A stretch of DNA of 64,000 nt from Tachypleus tridentatus. Lineage: Eukaryota; Arthropoda; Merostomata; Xiphosura; Limulidae. Both the position numbers and the translations under genes were made by a program. Of the stretch, positions 12,451 to 24,926 are shown piece after piece (the first letter of the stretch is position 1; each line of letters starts with the position of its first letter). The notes beneath the pieces are model-generated. The model had not been told where the DNA came from. It did no database searches and saw nothing but the letters and a program-made list of their open reading frames with translations. The DNA is taken from the NCBI RefSeq assembly GCF_004210375.1, contig NC_134835.1:70338447-70402446 (forward strand), written 5' to 3'.

Positions 12451-13204
12451 GGTTTAAGTCCACTGGCTTACCTCTCAGCCCTAGTCATACTTACGGCAGG
12501 CGGCGTTCGGAGATCCAAATTTCTAGTACTCCTAAATGAGAAGGTTTATCCTATTATTGTGTATCCATTTCACTTGTTTATTGTTAAGGTTTTATCTATA
12601 ATATTCTCGAATATTAGATCGTCCACAATATTCGATCATTTTACATTTTGTTAAGTAAACATAGAACTTATTTTTGAGCAGAAATATTATCTTATACGGA
12701 TTAGACTTTCTATTCGATACTTTCACAACGACTGGTAGGCGTTAACTTGAAACTAACAGCTCACAAAGTTGATAGTACGGGAGGCTATATATTGGTAGGA
12801 GTATTAAAGTTCAGATTGATTTAGCAGAAACAAGAGTATTAGGAAGTTAAGTTAACTAGTTTACACTGGATGATGAACACTTTTCTCATAGCCTGCCAAG
12901 TTTGACGGTATAGATACACTCGCTCTTAAAATAAATGAACTAACACATCCATACAACATTACAAGTGCTGAAAGTGAAACCAATCTCACACATGATTCTC
13001 TGGTCCGTATATTATCATGGCTGTTAATATCCTCTAATTGTACGAGGAGCTATTTTCAGGGAAAATAATACCCCAAATAGGAGCAACTGATTTTTACATG
13101 TTTACATGAATATGAAGCCTTGATTTCGCTAAGAAACCTTTGAATAATAAAAACTCTAGATGTTGTTTCTTCATTTTATTGAACTAAACTGTTATACCAG
13201 AACT
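12451..13204. other. Intergenic, nothing recognised
   Basis: No gene, RNA or repeat family recognised. Confidence 0.5.
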
Positions 13205-13336
13205 CCCCACCCTCACCTGTGATTAAGCGATACGCCTGTAGACTTACAGCGCTAAAAATCGGGTTTTGATGCCCGTAATAGACAACGAACAAATTGTTCC
13301 ATGTGTGGTTTTGTGCTTAACGATAAACAAAACAAG
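13205..13336 (+). repeat. SINE family B/C, diverged copy
   Basis: Has GTAGACTTACAGCGCTAAAA, a degenerate B-box GGTTTTGATGCCC and a tail CATGTGTGGTTTTGTGCTTAA followed by an AAACAAAAC end. It sits between families B and C. Confidence 0.55.
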
Positions 13337-14054
13337 CAATTTGACCTAAATCACTAACTTTTAATTTCATTTTTGGTCTTTGATTTTGAGTGCACCACAA
13401 ACTGTGTGCGGCATGATCTAACGCCAGACAACTGTGTTTTCACTCAGCTGGACTTCTTCAATCTCTTTTAACTGACTTTTAATAAGTTAATATCACAAGA
13501 TGGGACCTTCACGGGGCTCGCTTGATGAACCTGGATTGAACACCACACAAAAACCATTTTCATGTACTACACATTTGTTCAATAGGAATTTCAAATTTTC
13601 CGCATCTAGTCCATTGGAGAACCACCCTGTGTAAGGTCTCAGTTGAAAATCGACAATGTAATGAAATCATGCTAACCATTTAACGTTTAACAGAAACTTT
13701 AACAAAGATCTTTCCAAATCTCTTTCCTTCTCTTAATACATAGAAACAAAGTAAGAGTAGTCTTTTGAAATAAGGAACTTACCTCATTCCAGCAAAACGA
13801 GAGTGGAAGGTTTTGCGATATACCACATCCATATATTTTACACTTCGCGTCTCGTCTAGGCGTGTGTATGTGTACACATGTGCATATAAAAAGTAAGTTT
13901 TACTTCTTGCTGAGAGATATGGTTTCGGGTTTGTTAACCAGAATCTATTCAGTAGTTCTAGTTTTGCTATACGAATTGAAAACAAAGTATAATCATTGCT
14001 CAAGGATCGATAATAAACTCAAGTTTTTGAATCTGGACCTTCAAGACATTGCCA
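13337..14054. other. Intergenic, nothing recognised
   Basis: No gene or repeat family recognised. Overlapping 68-74 codon frames near 13779-14068 lie on opposite strands and lack domain signals. Confidence 0.5.
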
Positions 14055-14500
14055 GTTTTGTAATGTAACATAAAAAGCAGTTTCATGTTTGTAACGTAAC
14101 ATAAAAAAACAATTTCACGTTTGTAGTGTAAGACAAAATAGCTTCATGTTTTTAGTGCAACACAAAAACAACTTCATGTTGTAATGCAAAGCATAAACTG
14201 CTTTATGTTTGTAGTGGAAGACAAAAGCAGCTTCATGCTTCTAGTGTAATTGTTGTTATTGTTTTTGAAGTTTAGCACAAAGCTACACAATGTGCTATTT
14301 GTCTATACTCTGCCCGCCACGGGTATCGAAAGCCGGTTTCTAGCGTTGTGAGTCCGCAGAAATACTACTGTGTCATTGGGGGCATTTGTAGTGTAAAGAA
14401 AAAAAAGAGTTTAATTATTGTAGTGTAAGTTAAAAACAGCTTGATGCTTCTAGTGTAAGGCAAGAACAGTTTTACGTTTGTAGCGTAACATAAATTTGAG
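14055..14500. repeat. Degenerate tandem array, ~31 bp unit, interrupted by a SINE
   Basis: About ten diverged units of the type TTTGTAGTGTAAGACAAAA followed by (n)CAGCTTCATG. The array is split by a reverse SINE B at 14250-14388, after which the units resume (TTGTAGTGTAAAG...). The array therefore predates the SINE insertion. Confidence 0.8.
14250..14388 (-). repeat. SINE family B inserted in the ~31 bp array
   Basis: Inverted family B: tail (AGTTTAGCACAAAGCTACAC), CTGCCCGCCACGGGTATCGAA and TTTCTAGCG, ending at CTACTGTGTCATTGGGGG. Nearly complete. Confidence 0.85.
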
Positions 14501-15429
14501 TTGCAGGTTGATAATTAAAAATGGAGATCAAACAAATGGCTTATAAAACGAAACTCGATTTTGAATATACGTGTTTGGAACAGCATAGATAAATCACTGT
14601 GTAACTTTGCGCTTACCAAAAAGTAATTAATACCATGGAAGAAATAGATACTGTACGGTTGCTGGCATACAAAATAAAACATATCTCAATGCCATAAGTA
14701 ATTTCAAGAATAGTTTAAGAAATCAGAACAAATAATATATATTTGCATTTTTCCATGCTAAAGTATTTCACTCTCACTACGCTATTCATTTGTTCGTGCT
14801 TTGTTTTTCAATTCGAAACTATTGTTTAAGTAAACTAAGGCTCCGTATTTACATAAAGGTTAATATAGACTTTAATGAAACGTGTATTGTTTTTTGATGC
14901 AAAGTTCTTTATGATGAGACCTACTATTGGTAATAATTTTTTTATGACAAACTTCTGTCTGATTATGACTTCTGTGGATCAGCATTTCTCTGTGACAAAG
15001 ATTTCGATAACGACTTCTGTTGGTCCAAACTTCTCTATGATAACGTTATTTACTTACATAAGGTAATAATTGAATTCGAAATGCTTTCTTATTCGGAAAG
15101 TTGAATACTGTACAAAAATGTGTTCATAGAAGAGAATGTTCTTAATAAAAAACTTCAACAGAAATAAACAATTAACTATTACGTATTAAGTGTAGATGTA
15201 ATTCTTTGTTAATATATTGTCAAGTAAAATAAAAAAAGAAGACGCCCATTCGTTTTTAGAACTTCACTCAAATCTGTACCAAGGTCTAACTGCGCATAAC
15301 CAAAGTGTAGCAGCTCCTCATTTTGAACTAAAAATCTATAGAGAGAAGGCAACTTTTCCGCAGTCGCCGAAGTGCGGAGTACGATTTTGCGGGAAAAGAA
15401 AGCAAGCCATGATTCCATAAATTCATTAG
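14501..15429. other. Intergenic, nothing recognised
   Basis: Two opposing 67-69 codon frames at 15209-15420 overlap almost completely. Neither has recognisable motifs, and they end at a SINE. Confidence 0.45.
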
Positions 15430-15627
15430 GTCACGTTTTGCCCTTTCAGCCGTGGGGCGTGAAAAGATGATGGTCAATTCAATTATTTGTTAATAAAAGA
15501 GCAGCTCAAGAGTTAGGGGTGGGTGGTGTTAGCTAATTACCTTGCTTATAGTCTATCATTCCTAAAGCAGAGATGACTAGTGCAGACAGCCCTCGAGTAG
15601 CTTTGCGCGAAATACAACAAAACAAAC
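15430..15627 (+). repeat. SINE family A, head-less copy
   Basis: Starts at GCCCTTTCAGCCGTGGGG in the body and runs to the tail GCTTTGCGCGAAATACAACA. The tRNA head is absent (5' truncation). Confidence 0.85.
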
Positions 15628-15766
15628 TTATAAATGTAATGAAACGAGCATAGAAAATTATTTTTGTCAAAATACAAACTTACCCGAGAACCTCATATCT
15701 CCTTTAATCATTTTTATGAGCTTGTAATATGCACTTAGTTTCAATATAACACACTGATATTAGTTC

Positions 15767-15876
15767 CCTACCCTTGTGGCACAGCGGTATGTCTGTGTGC
15801 TCACACCGCTAGAAACCGGGCTTCGATACCCATAGTGGCAAAACACAGAAAACCCATTGTACAGCTTTATCCTTAC
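15767..15876 (+). repeat. SINE family B
   Basis: Forward family B: CCCTTGTGGCACAGCGGTATG (A-box region), GCTAGAAACCGGGCTTCGAT, then ACCCATAGTGGC and the tail CCCATTGTACAGCTTTAT. Good example of the family head. Confidence 0.85.
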
Positions 15877-16010
15877 TTTCTAAATTAATAATAATATTAT
15901 TAATTAATACTAATGAGACGCGACTGTTGGAGAAATTGCGTAATGTAAATGATAATTACGGAGCATTCTTACACTACGCCCTGTTTCTTGCCTTTGATTA
16001 CAAGACCACC

Positions 16011-16274
16011 TAAGTTTTTTAATTTCGTGCAAAGCTACACGACGGTTATTCTGCGCTAGACATTCCTAATTTAGCAGTGTAAGACTAGAGGAAACATAGC
16101 TAGTCGTCACCATCTATTGCCAACTCTTGAGCCACTCTTTTACCAATTGATAGTGGGATTGACCATCACATTATAACGCCCCCACAGCTGAAAGGGCGAA
16201 TATGTTTGGCGTGACCAGGATTCGAACCCGCGACCCTCAGATTACTAGTTGAGGGTTCTAACCACCATGCCGGG
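16011..16274 (-). repeat. SINE family A, near full length
   Basis: Inverted copy from TTAATTTCGTGCAAAGCTAC to ACCACCATGCCGGG. The B-box reads GGATTCGAACCC. Moderately diverged. Confidence 0.9.
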
Positions 16275-18010
16275 TATGTGAGATAATTACATCATGTATA
16301 TTTACGTATATTTCATGAACATTATAAGTATGTATAACAACCTATCAACCTGATTTTTCTTCGTGCATCTATCAGTTTTAATTTTTAATGTTTAACAATT
16401 AATATTGGTAAATTATTTTATATTACTCTCGTTAAGAGTTCTGGATTTTGAGGCTGTTGATAAGTGTGTTTATGTTCTTACACAACCCCATGTGCAAATT
16501 ATGTTTGTCTTTTCTAAATTTTGAATTAAAATAATTGACCAATAATCTATCGTAAATAGAAAAAATGATTTGTAGATTAATTAACTTAAGCGGATTTCTC
16601 GACTTTCACATTTTACTTATAATAATAGAGCTGCCATCATTACAGCCATGTGTATCACTCTCATTTGACGTTATTGTATCATCCATTTTATATTTTGATA
16701 TGTTTAATTTGTATTTACGATGACAGCTAAAAGAAACTTTGGAAAATAGAACAATATCAGAAACTCAAATGATTTTAATTGATGTTAAAATTACAACATT
16801 TTGATAAAGATTACATAAATTTGGCTGAGGAAAATAACATTATTAGCCATATGAACAACAAGCTAACCTGAAATACAGCATGTTCTAAAGCATGGCTACA
16901 AAGCGGTAGATATATGAAGAAAACATGTAATTTAGTCTGTACGCTGGCTAGTATTTCACTACGCTGTCTTTAGTTTAACCTGAGGTTTTACATGTTTTAT
17001 TAGCTGATTTCAATCGTTGAAGGAGGATTCATACAAGGTAACAATAACGTGTGGGTTTCGACATGTCGCTATAAATATACTTATCATAATGAAGATATTA
17101 ATAAATGTTTAAAGAGGGCCTTATGAAGTGGGAAGACCGCTAAAGTGTTTTCATCTGGGAGATGTTTCGAAGCAATTTCATAGAACAAAGGTCTCTTACA
17201 TGAAATATATTTTTACTTCTACTCATTACTTTTAAGGTGCACCTTACGCAATCACTTGTCTTTAACACACTATTTATGCACTGCATTATCTTTTAGCAAA
17301 ATGATACGAGTGCAATTACAGCTAACAGTATACCCTCAGGATAAGAACTACCTTTTGTAACAGAGAACACCTTAGAAGTAGGTGATCTTATCGAAACGTA
17401 ATTATACGCGGTATTCGGCACATGTATACGATGAACCCTGAACGCCATCGTGGACAACAGTGTAGTTATTGGAAGAAAGGTGTGGTACTGTTTAAACCAG
17501 CCGCCATTAGAAAGCACATTGATTTTTATCCGTTTAATAATTCCAGCATCCTTCTACGATGAAGTATAGTGAACAAGTGTTGCTAGTCCATCTGTAGGTG
17601 GTGGTGGTGGATATTTGTTAAATTACAGTTCATGACTGCGTATAAATATACGTTAGTTTATTCTTGTGTTTGGTCACTAAATGTATTTCTGGGGAACTTT
17701 GATGCAACGTGCTGAGTTGTTCACAGAGACCAACAAGTGTAAACTTGACTCAACACAACTTGTGTTTATTAATATGAACCAGCTGTTCCTGTAAGATAAG
17801 AAAGAAATGTTCATCATATAAACCATAATAATGATAAAAACGCAAATGTTTAGTGCTAATTCAGTTACGTAAAACCAATTAAAGTGATTTTCAGTCATGG
17901 GTGAATCAATTAAACAGCTCCGGTCAACAAATTACAATTTCTTGCCTTGTCCATATTTTATTATGCAATATTATTTATATTACTTACATAGTGTTTTAAA
18001 ATACTCTTTA
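16275..18010. other. Intergenic, nothing recognised
   Basis: AT-rich. It holds a (GTG)n microsatellite at about 17597-17611. The 74-codon reverse frame at 17293-17517 has no recognised features. Confidence 0.5.
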
Positions 18011-18082
18011 CTATGACGGGGATTCGACCAAGTGACTCCCAGATTGCGAGTCGAGCGCCCTAACACCTGGCCATGCCGGGCC
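18011..18082 (-). repeat. SINE family A, isolated tRNA-like head
   Basis: Only the head is present (inverted): GACGGGGATTCGACC, AGATTGCGAGTCGAGCG, CCTGGCCATGCCGGGCC. The body and tail are missing, which is unusual for a SINE because truncation normally removes the head. Confidence 0.8.
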
Positions 18083-19181
18083 ACGCAAGATATGGAACCA
18101 AAATGTGATTTGAAACAGATAGCACTTGGAGGGACAAGATAACAAAATATGACAAGATTAACTCAATATTTACTCGTATTAGAAAAGACAAATTTGTAAT
18201 TTGCTTTGTTAATTCCAATAATGCAAAACAACGTTCAAATTATTGTTACTTGTTCTTAATTTAGATAATGCTTAGATAAAGTTTTATCTTGAAAAGTGGT
18301 AATTCTCACACATTAATATAAACACTCTATCCAAAAATTTTATAACATAGCACTAATATGACTTTCAGTAGTTTGAATAAGGAAATGTTACACTGAACAG
18401 GAACAGAAATATTACGTTTTCAGTTTGATAGATATGCATTCAAGTTATTTTTATACATAATTTTTATCCATAAATTACAATAACAAAAATTTAGAACCTA
18501 TAAGGTAAATAACAGCTTTCATCCTACAAAAAGAAATGTCACATGTTCCATAAATATGATATTTGAAATGTAAATTTCGGATATGTCAAGCATCTTTAGT
18601 TTAACAAATTATTTTATTTCTAATAGGCAACTAAATCGTAATTAGCGTAATAAATTTTGTTTTGTTTCAACTATTGGGTTAAACAGTCTATAAAACAACT
18701 GTAAAAACGATGTCAATATTCAAGAAACAAGGCTAATGGTTCAGCATCTAAGCACAATCTTTCGCACTTTTGAATGTAGAGAAAACATAACACTTATTTT
18801 AATTTTAGCATCCAGAAAGAATTATCTCTTTTATTTTAATTAATTTGTTTCTTGTTCATCAAATCAATATTAAACTACAGCAGAAATTAATATAATTCTG
18901 CTTTTAATATTCCTTTGTAAACAACAAACAAACTTGTATTTTCATTACGAAGTAAAAAAGTCTAGTAAAAATATATTTTTCTATTATCAGGATTGTTTTA
19001 CACAGAGAAAGTGTTGTATAAATGCGATATTTTATTGACTGATTTTTTTCTTAGCGAAATGTTGTCACTGAGAGAATAAATATTTTTGCGATTATCAAGA
19101 GAATTTCTCAAAGGGTAATTATGTAAGTTTTAAAATTTGAAAAAAAATACCAAAAATACCAGTAATAAGTCTAAAAATTAA
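18083..19181. other. Intergenic, nothing recognised
   Basis: Very AT-rich, with no gene or repeat family recognised. Confidence 0.5.
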
Positions 19182-19233
19182 GGTTCGATACTCGTTGCGG
19201 TCACTGCACAAATAGCTTATTGTGTAGCTTAAG
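19182..19233 (+). repeat. SINE family B, 3' half fragment
   Basis: B-box-like GGTTCGATACTCG, then CACTGCACAAATAGC and TTGTGTAGCTTAAGC, which is the family B tail. Confidence 0.5.
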
Positions 19234-19236
19234 CTT

Positions 19237-19338
19237 GTTTGTTTGTAGTGGTCAAAACAAAGTTACACAAATGGTTACCCGTGCTTTGCTCACCACAAGT
19301 ATAGATATCCGGTTTCTAGTCTGCAGACATACTGCTGT
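19237..19338 (-). repeat. SINE family B, cut by a family A copy
   Basis: Inverted family B (AACAAAGTTACACAAATGG, GTGCTTTGCTCACCAC, TCCGGTTTCTAG, CATACTGCTGTGG) ends abruptly where a forward family A begins. Confidence 0.7.
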
Positions 19339-19614
19339 GGGACCGGCATGGCCAGGTGGATTAAGGCGTTCGATTCGTAATCTGAGGGTCGCGGGTTCGA
19401 ATCTTCGTCGTACCAAACATGCTCGTCCTTTCAGCCGTGGGGGTGTTATAATATTACGGTCAATCCCACTATTCGTTGATAAAAGAGTAGCCTAAGAGTT
19501 GGTGGTGGGTGATGATGACTAGCTGCTTTCCTTTTAATCTTACGCTTCTAAATTAGGGACGGCTAGCGCAGATAGCCCTCGTGTACCTTTGCGCGAAATT
19601 CTAAACAAACCAAA
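19339..19614 (+). repeat. SINE family A, full length
   Basis: GGACCGGCATGGCCAGGTGG head, B-box GGTTCGAATC, full body and tail CCTTTGCGCGAAATTCTAAA. It abuts a truncated family B copy on its left. Confidence 0.92.
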
Positions 19615-19679
19615 CCAATCCTACAGATAATAAGCGTATTAATATGTATTCTCTCAACATTTGGGATCATCCATGTAAG

Positions 19680-19954
19680 TTTGTTTATTTTGAATTTCGC
19701 GCAAAGCTCCTCGAGGGCTATCTGCGCTAACTGTCCCTAATTTAGCAGTGTAAGACTAGAGGGAAGGCAGCTAGTCATCACTACTTACCGCCACCTCTTG
19801 GGCTACTCTTTTACCAACGAATAGTGGGTTTGACTGTAACATTATAATTGACCCCACGGCTGAAAAGGCGAACGTGTTTGGTGCGATGGGGGTTCGAACA
19901 TGCGACCCTCAGATAACGAATTCGAGTGCCTTAACCACCTGGCCATGTCGGGTC
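19680..19954 (-). repeat. SINE family A, full length, probable 8 bp target duplication
   Basis: Inverted copy from TTGTTTATTTTGAATTTCGC to CTGGCCATGTCGGGTC. ATGTAAGT occurs at both boundaries, partly overlapping the terminal T-rich end. Confidence 0.92.
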
Positions 19955-20254
19955 TCTATGTAAGTAAATGTGTCAAATATTATAGGAGGAAGGGGGAGCA
20001 AATTTTCTCTTACTGTTTTCATTTGTAACAACGTCAATTACACAAAATAAATTAGCACACAACTGTAAACCTATCAGGAATACACTAATACAGTGAACAA
20101 TTTTGTTTTGTTTTTTTACTTACATCGCACATGGATTCTTACCCACCCATAAATATGGTGCTTACAATTTTATACTATTTTAATATTTTCTAACATAGTT
20201 TATTCACCGATTCACGTGAATAAACTGTGCTTATATTCATTGGTTAATACCTGA

Positions 20255-20640
20255 ACAAAGTAGCATCATCGAACGATCCACCCCATCTTCGAGAACAAGG
20301 TGTGAGATGCAGGCGGTCCTGTAAAACGGGCGGGCAGCACGTGATTCAGTCGGCACGACGAGCTCGAGTTTTCACTCGCTGTGGTCAGTTTACGAGATGG
20401 GATGCCTGGTTAATTACAAGCGATCAGGTGTATAATTTTCCGTAATCAACCTGTCGCCCTGATAACAGGATGTTAAACCATAAAAGTAGGAGATACATCC
20501 TACTTATACAAGTTCTAAAGCTTTGTGTGTATTATGACATTAGGAGGGTCGACCCGTACATAATAAAGTACCTCACGCATCTTATTACAGATAGACCACT
20601 GATCAAGTGATAAGGCCTTTTTATAAGCTGGACGGTAACG
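20255..20640. repeat. Old dispersed repeat, copy 2 (pairs with 60-470)
   Basis: Moderately GC-rich patch. Its right half is collinear with 240-470 and its left half shares AAGGTGTGAGA with the left-edge frame region. On the reverse strand it contains a TATAAAAAGGCC box. No open frame survives here. Confidence 0.45.
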
Positions 20641-21041
20641 ACTAAAAAAAATGTTCTTCCAAGTTGGCTAAAGTGGGCGATCACAACTGTTTGGTTTCAA
20701 ATCCAGTTTCCGAATTAATAAGCCAGTTAATAATAAAATTGCAATCATGTAACAAGTATGTGGTGTAAATGTCTCTGTGCACGAACTATACAATGAGAAA
20801 GAAACTAAAATACTATGTTGTACTTAAGATAGTTACTGCCATTTGTTTTTCTTTCTCCACGCAGGCAGCGTTCATTTGTATACAAACCCTCTAGTTATTA
20901 AGCTCTATAGAGAATCATTTATCATAATTAAAGATACCCCAAATATAACATTTTTCTTGACATATAAATCATAAGTACATAACATCATTTTCTGGATAAT
21001 GGTACTTAGGGGTCGTTGTTACCTACAGTTCCACGGATAAT
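20641..21041. other. Intergenic, splice-acceptor-like site only
   Basis: A pyrimidine tract plus CACGCAG ends near 20865, but the following forward frame (about 35 codons) is not recognisable as an exon. Confidence 0.4.
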
Positions 21042-21320
21042 TGTTTGGTTTGACTTGTTTGAGTTTCGCGCAAATCTATTCAAGGGATATCTGCACAAGC
21101 CGTCCCTAATTTATCAATGATAAACTTGAAGGAAAGCAGCTAGATAGTCAACATCGCTCACCGCCGTATCTTGAGCTACTCTTTTAAACACGAATAGTGG
21201 GATTGGCCGTAAATTATAATGCTCCGCAGTAAAACGAGCGACAACGTTCGGTGACGGGAATTCGAATCCGCAGATTGCGAGTCGAGCGCACAAACCACCA
21301 CCAGTCCATGCCAGGCCTTT
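21042..21320 (-). repeat. SINE family A with imperfect 11 bp target duplication
   Basis: Inverted copy from TTGAGTTTCGCGCAAATC to CCAGTCCATGCCAGGCC. Flanks CCACGGATAAT (21031-21041) and CCATGGATAAT (21321-21331) differ at one base. Confidence 0.9.
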
Positions 21321-21331
21321 CCATGGATAAT

Positions 21332-23334
21332 GAAACGTTTCGAAACATGGATGTGTTGTATGTATTTGATCCTAGACAATAAGCCTACCCATCAGTATAA
21401 TCTGGGTCAATTCAGTATATGAATATTATATTGTAAATACATGTATAGCAGTATCAGATCAACTGTGCTCCATAAAGATAATTGTATACAGACATACTTG
21501 GTATAACAATGGATTATTCGTTGACTGGTTGTTGTCTTCCTAAAATTGACGCTGGTGACTTTTACACAACTTTTGTACATTTCTATATTATGATAAACAA
21601 TGATTAACAACTTTTAAAAGCGTTTTACTTCAAGCATCTGTGTGACAGTAACTTTGCTAACATAATTTTTTTGTGAAACTATATCAACTTTTGTTACGTA
21701 TTTCTTTACATTGTGCGTTAAACATCGAATTTAACTTGTACAAAAATGTTTATACTTTAGTATGTAATATGATACAGTTGTAACCTAATTTATGGACGAT
21801 AAGTTTTGACTTAGTGCGCAAATCTTGAATCTATTTATAGTATTTAAGGTGATGCGTTTATTAATATAAAACAAAAATTTGTCATTAAACATTACCAATT
21901 AAGTTTAACTTAACTAGTTGGCAAATAGATTTTGTGTTAATTAAACATTACGAATCACATTTAATCTAACTAGTTAATAAACGGATTTTCTGTCATTGAA
22001 CCTTTAAGCTCAGAAAAAAATAATAAACGAAGTTATTGATTCCTTCGCTTTAAATAACATTTCGTCTTTACTTCAGTAAACACCAACTGGTTTTAAATTG
22101 TATTGTATTAAGTGGATAAGTACGAACAACAAAACGTGTGTAGCTATAGCAACATGGAGGTAAGAGCACAGAAGTTATATGAAGCTCGTTGATGCCAATG
22201 TGAACAATATGATAACAGTTAACTAAAAGTCAGTTTGTCCTTGAAGAAAAAAGGTCAGCTTTTCGGAAGCGCTCGAGTTATATGGTTTTGTACTTTTGTG
22301 TTAATTTCTTCAATCTAGTTTTCTAATATCACAGCTGAAAACCCAGTATTTTATCAAGTAATGGCTGAAGAGTAATAATTACACCACAGATTTAAAAATT
22401 TACACTTATCTTTAGGTAGAATAATGATTTTACATAGAGTTTAATAACTGGAGGGTTAAGCAGAAACAAAGTTATGGCACTTGGTATACACTTGGTATAT
22501 AATAACTAATTAAAAAATAAAAGTTAAAACAGTCGTACTACCTTTGAAAAACATTTTTGTTTGTAAATGTTTTGTATTTAGTTATTGTTATACACAGTCT
22601 GAATGGTGCAGATTAGTACAAAAACAGCGTTGTTAAGAACTTATACATGAGATAATATGTAAATAGTTGTATATATAATCCGTGAAATCAGATTATACTG
22701 CATTGCTGTTAGTTAATCATGAATACAATACGTATCTGGAGTTTAAAAGTTTTATGGTGACACGCAAGACAGACATTTTTAGAACTACTTAGATTGCAAT
22801 TTAAACTATTATTAAGATAATTCTATGTGTAAATCACAAATTACGCTATATATATATATATACAGTCGAACTGTAAAACATAAAATATTATCTTCATGTA
22901 TCCAAATGCTTTGTTTGTTATTCAATAACTAGACAAAGTGCAATTATAAAGTAGATAGTTTCATATAACAGTAATACAAACTTAATATTGTCTACCCTGC
23001 AAAATTGGGTGTTCTCCATATATTTTCTCATTTTTCACCCCTTGTGTCACATTTTGGAGCCATCCTAGTAGGACAGTTTAAAACTACAACACCTTGTAGC
23101 AGATTTTGGAACTATCTGCCCCTGTTGGTACTGTTTGGAACTATGCTCATGTATAGTAACAGGCCACTCACCCAATTCCTCTTGGCCGCCATCTTGAGAA
23201 CTCGACGGACTTCAAACTACTGACATTGGAGTATAAACACGTCTAACAAATAAAGGCCTTGCGGCGATTACTTGACTGGTTCTGGAGACAGAAATTAAGG
23301 TTACACCCCTACTTATACGTAAACTCTAGAATAT
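21332..23334. other. Intergenic, nothing recognised
   Basis: AT-rich with a short (TA)n run near 22849-22861. The 72-codon forward frame at 23005-23223 lies in a GC-richer patch. It may belong to the transposon remnant ending near 23395 but has no recognised domain. Confidence 0.45.
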
Positions 23335-23395
23335 TTGACGCCCCCGAGAATTTGGAGCTTTAGGCAGTCGCTTATGTTGCCCATCCTTAGCCCTG
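23335..23395 (-). mobile_element. hAT-like transposon terminus (fragment)
   Basis: Read on the minus strand the sequence starts CAGGGCTAAGGATGGGCAAC, continues ATAAGCGACTGCC and reaches a CCAAATTC block. This resembles the C/G-rich termini I recall for animal hAT elements (CAGGGC..GGC, GCCTAGGGC). The opposite end was not found, so this is a remnant. Confidence 0.4.
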
Positions 23396-24926
23396 GGTCT
23401 AAAAAGAAAAGGAACTACAAGTTATCAGTAAATAAATTTATTTTCCTAGACGTTTGGCCTTATGGTTCTTTCAAGAAGTTGACCCTCTACTAATCGTAAG
23501 AGTACCCATAGTCTTAGTAGGTTGATGTTAAAAAGCCAAGCAATGCATTCCTAAGAGTTATACGGACAATGACCGAATCTTCAGGCTCCGATACCGCAGC
23601 TTTCGTAGCACCTGCCCAACAAAGTTTTATTATCTGAATTAAAAGCGGGCAAAAAGAAGAAAATGAGTATTTATGTGAAGAAATTCCCTAAAGGTTTTCT
23701 TAACATTTACATTCAGGGTGGGATTAAAATAGTGACTGTTCATTTTACTAGATTCCCCCACCTAATATCAGGTTGTACCACCTTTCACAATGATAATAAC
23801 TCGGTCTCTCAATGGCTTAGACTTTACAAAATGCTAGAAGGTATATTGTTCGATTATACTTTTTATGGATGGCAATTCCAGTAAATAATGCCATAAACAG
23901 ATTTTAAGCTCTATTATTTGATTTTCATAGCTCACGAATCCTCTCAACTTTTATCCTTAATCTTATTCATAATTTTTCCATATCCACGAAAAATAACAAA
24001 ACAGATTATTTTACATCTTTCAAAAACTATAAGGGATAAAGATAAAGTGTTTTTAAATATAATATTTCCTCAAATTACCTTCAATTTTTGTGTAATATTA
24101 AGTAGCTTTATTTCATTTTATTTTGCAAAAAAAATATCTCAAAATGAAATTAAAATCAAAATTACATATCGAAATTTTATTCCACCCAGTACAGTTCTTT
24201 AAGAGTTATCTACTTCTGCCTATTCTGATTTGAATTTTATTTGTTATGTTATGACACAATCTACACCTATTTTATCATTGTTGTGCGCAATAACATTATG
24301 GCAACAATAGGCTTTTAGCTAACCAGACTTTTAGTCTGTACTTGATACTCTTATAGTTATTGGATTACTTTGTTATTATTTCAAGAGATGTGCAAAGCAT
24401 GTTTGTATTGCACACCTTGTACGGTTAGCAAATATTGATCTTTAATCCAGATTGATATATACACCTTTCTTTATTTTCCCAACTTCAAGTACAGAATACA
24501 AGAAACTGCAAAGCTCTATATGCAAGATTGCAAGAGCTGGGTTCGATTTAAATCCCAGGTTCAAGCCTGATCAGTCTGCTAGTACTACTACAGAAGTGCG
24601 ATGGTATCATAAAAAAGAACGTCGGTCAAAAGATCTAACCTCACAAACTTTTGAGAACAAACATTGTAAAGAATTTACTATTATACATTAATTTTAATAT
24701 CTACGTTTGTTTCAGTATAGTGGATGTGACTTATATTGTTAAATGTGTATTGCACAAGTCCCGTTCGTTCTCTTACTCTGTAGAATATTCTCGAGAGTGA
24801 GAATAAACAATATATGTTTTACGAAAACACTAGCGTATCTTCGAATATTGTTGGTCCAAGTGGACTTTCGATAATGCGAAATCAACATGTCAAGAGACAG
24901 ATACAGAATATTGTTTGGTCGCAACA
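23396..24926. other. Intergenic, no assigned gene
   Basis: Contains forward frames at 23663-23884, 23918-24202 (94 codons, AT-rich and hydrophobic) and 24452-24691. None shows a recognisable domain, splice context or codon bias, so all are treated as chance frames. Confidence 0.45.

Noticed and set aside
20850-20980. Exon after the acceptor-like site ending at about 20865
   Set aside because: Short frame (about 35 codons), no motif, no donor; pyrimidine tracts are common in this AT-rich DNA.
23918-24202. 94-codon frame, possible membrane protein
   Set aside because: AT-rich, hydrophobic composition expected from T-rich DNA; no motif, start context or splice sites.
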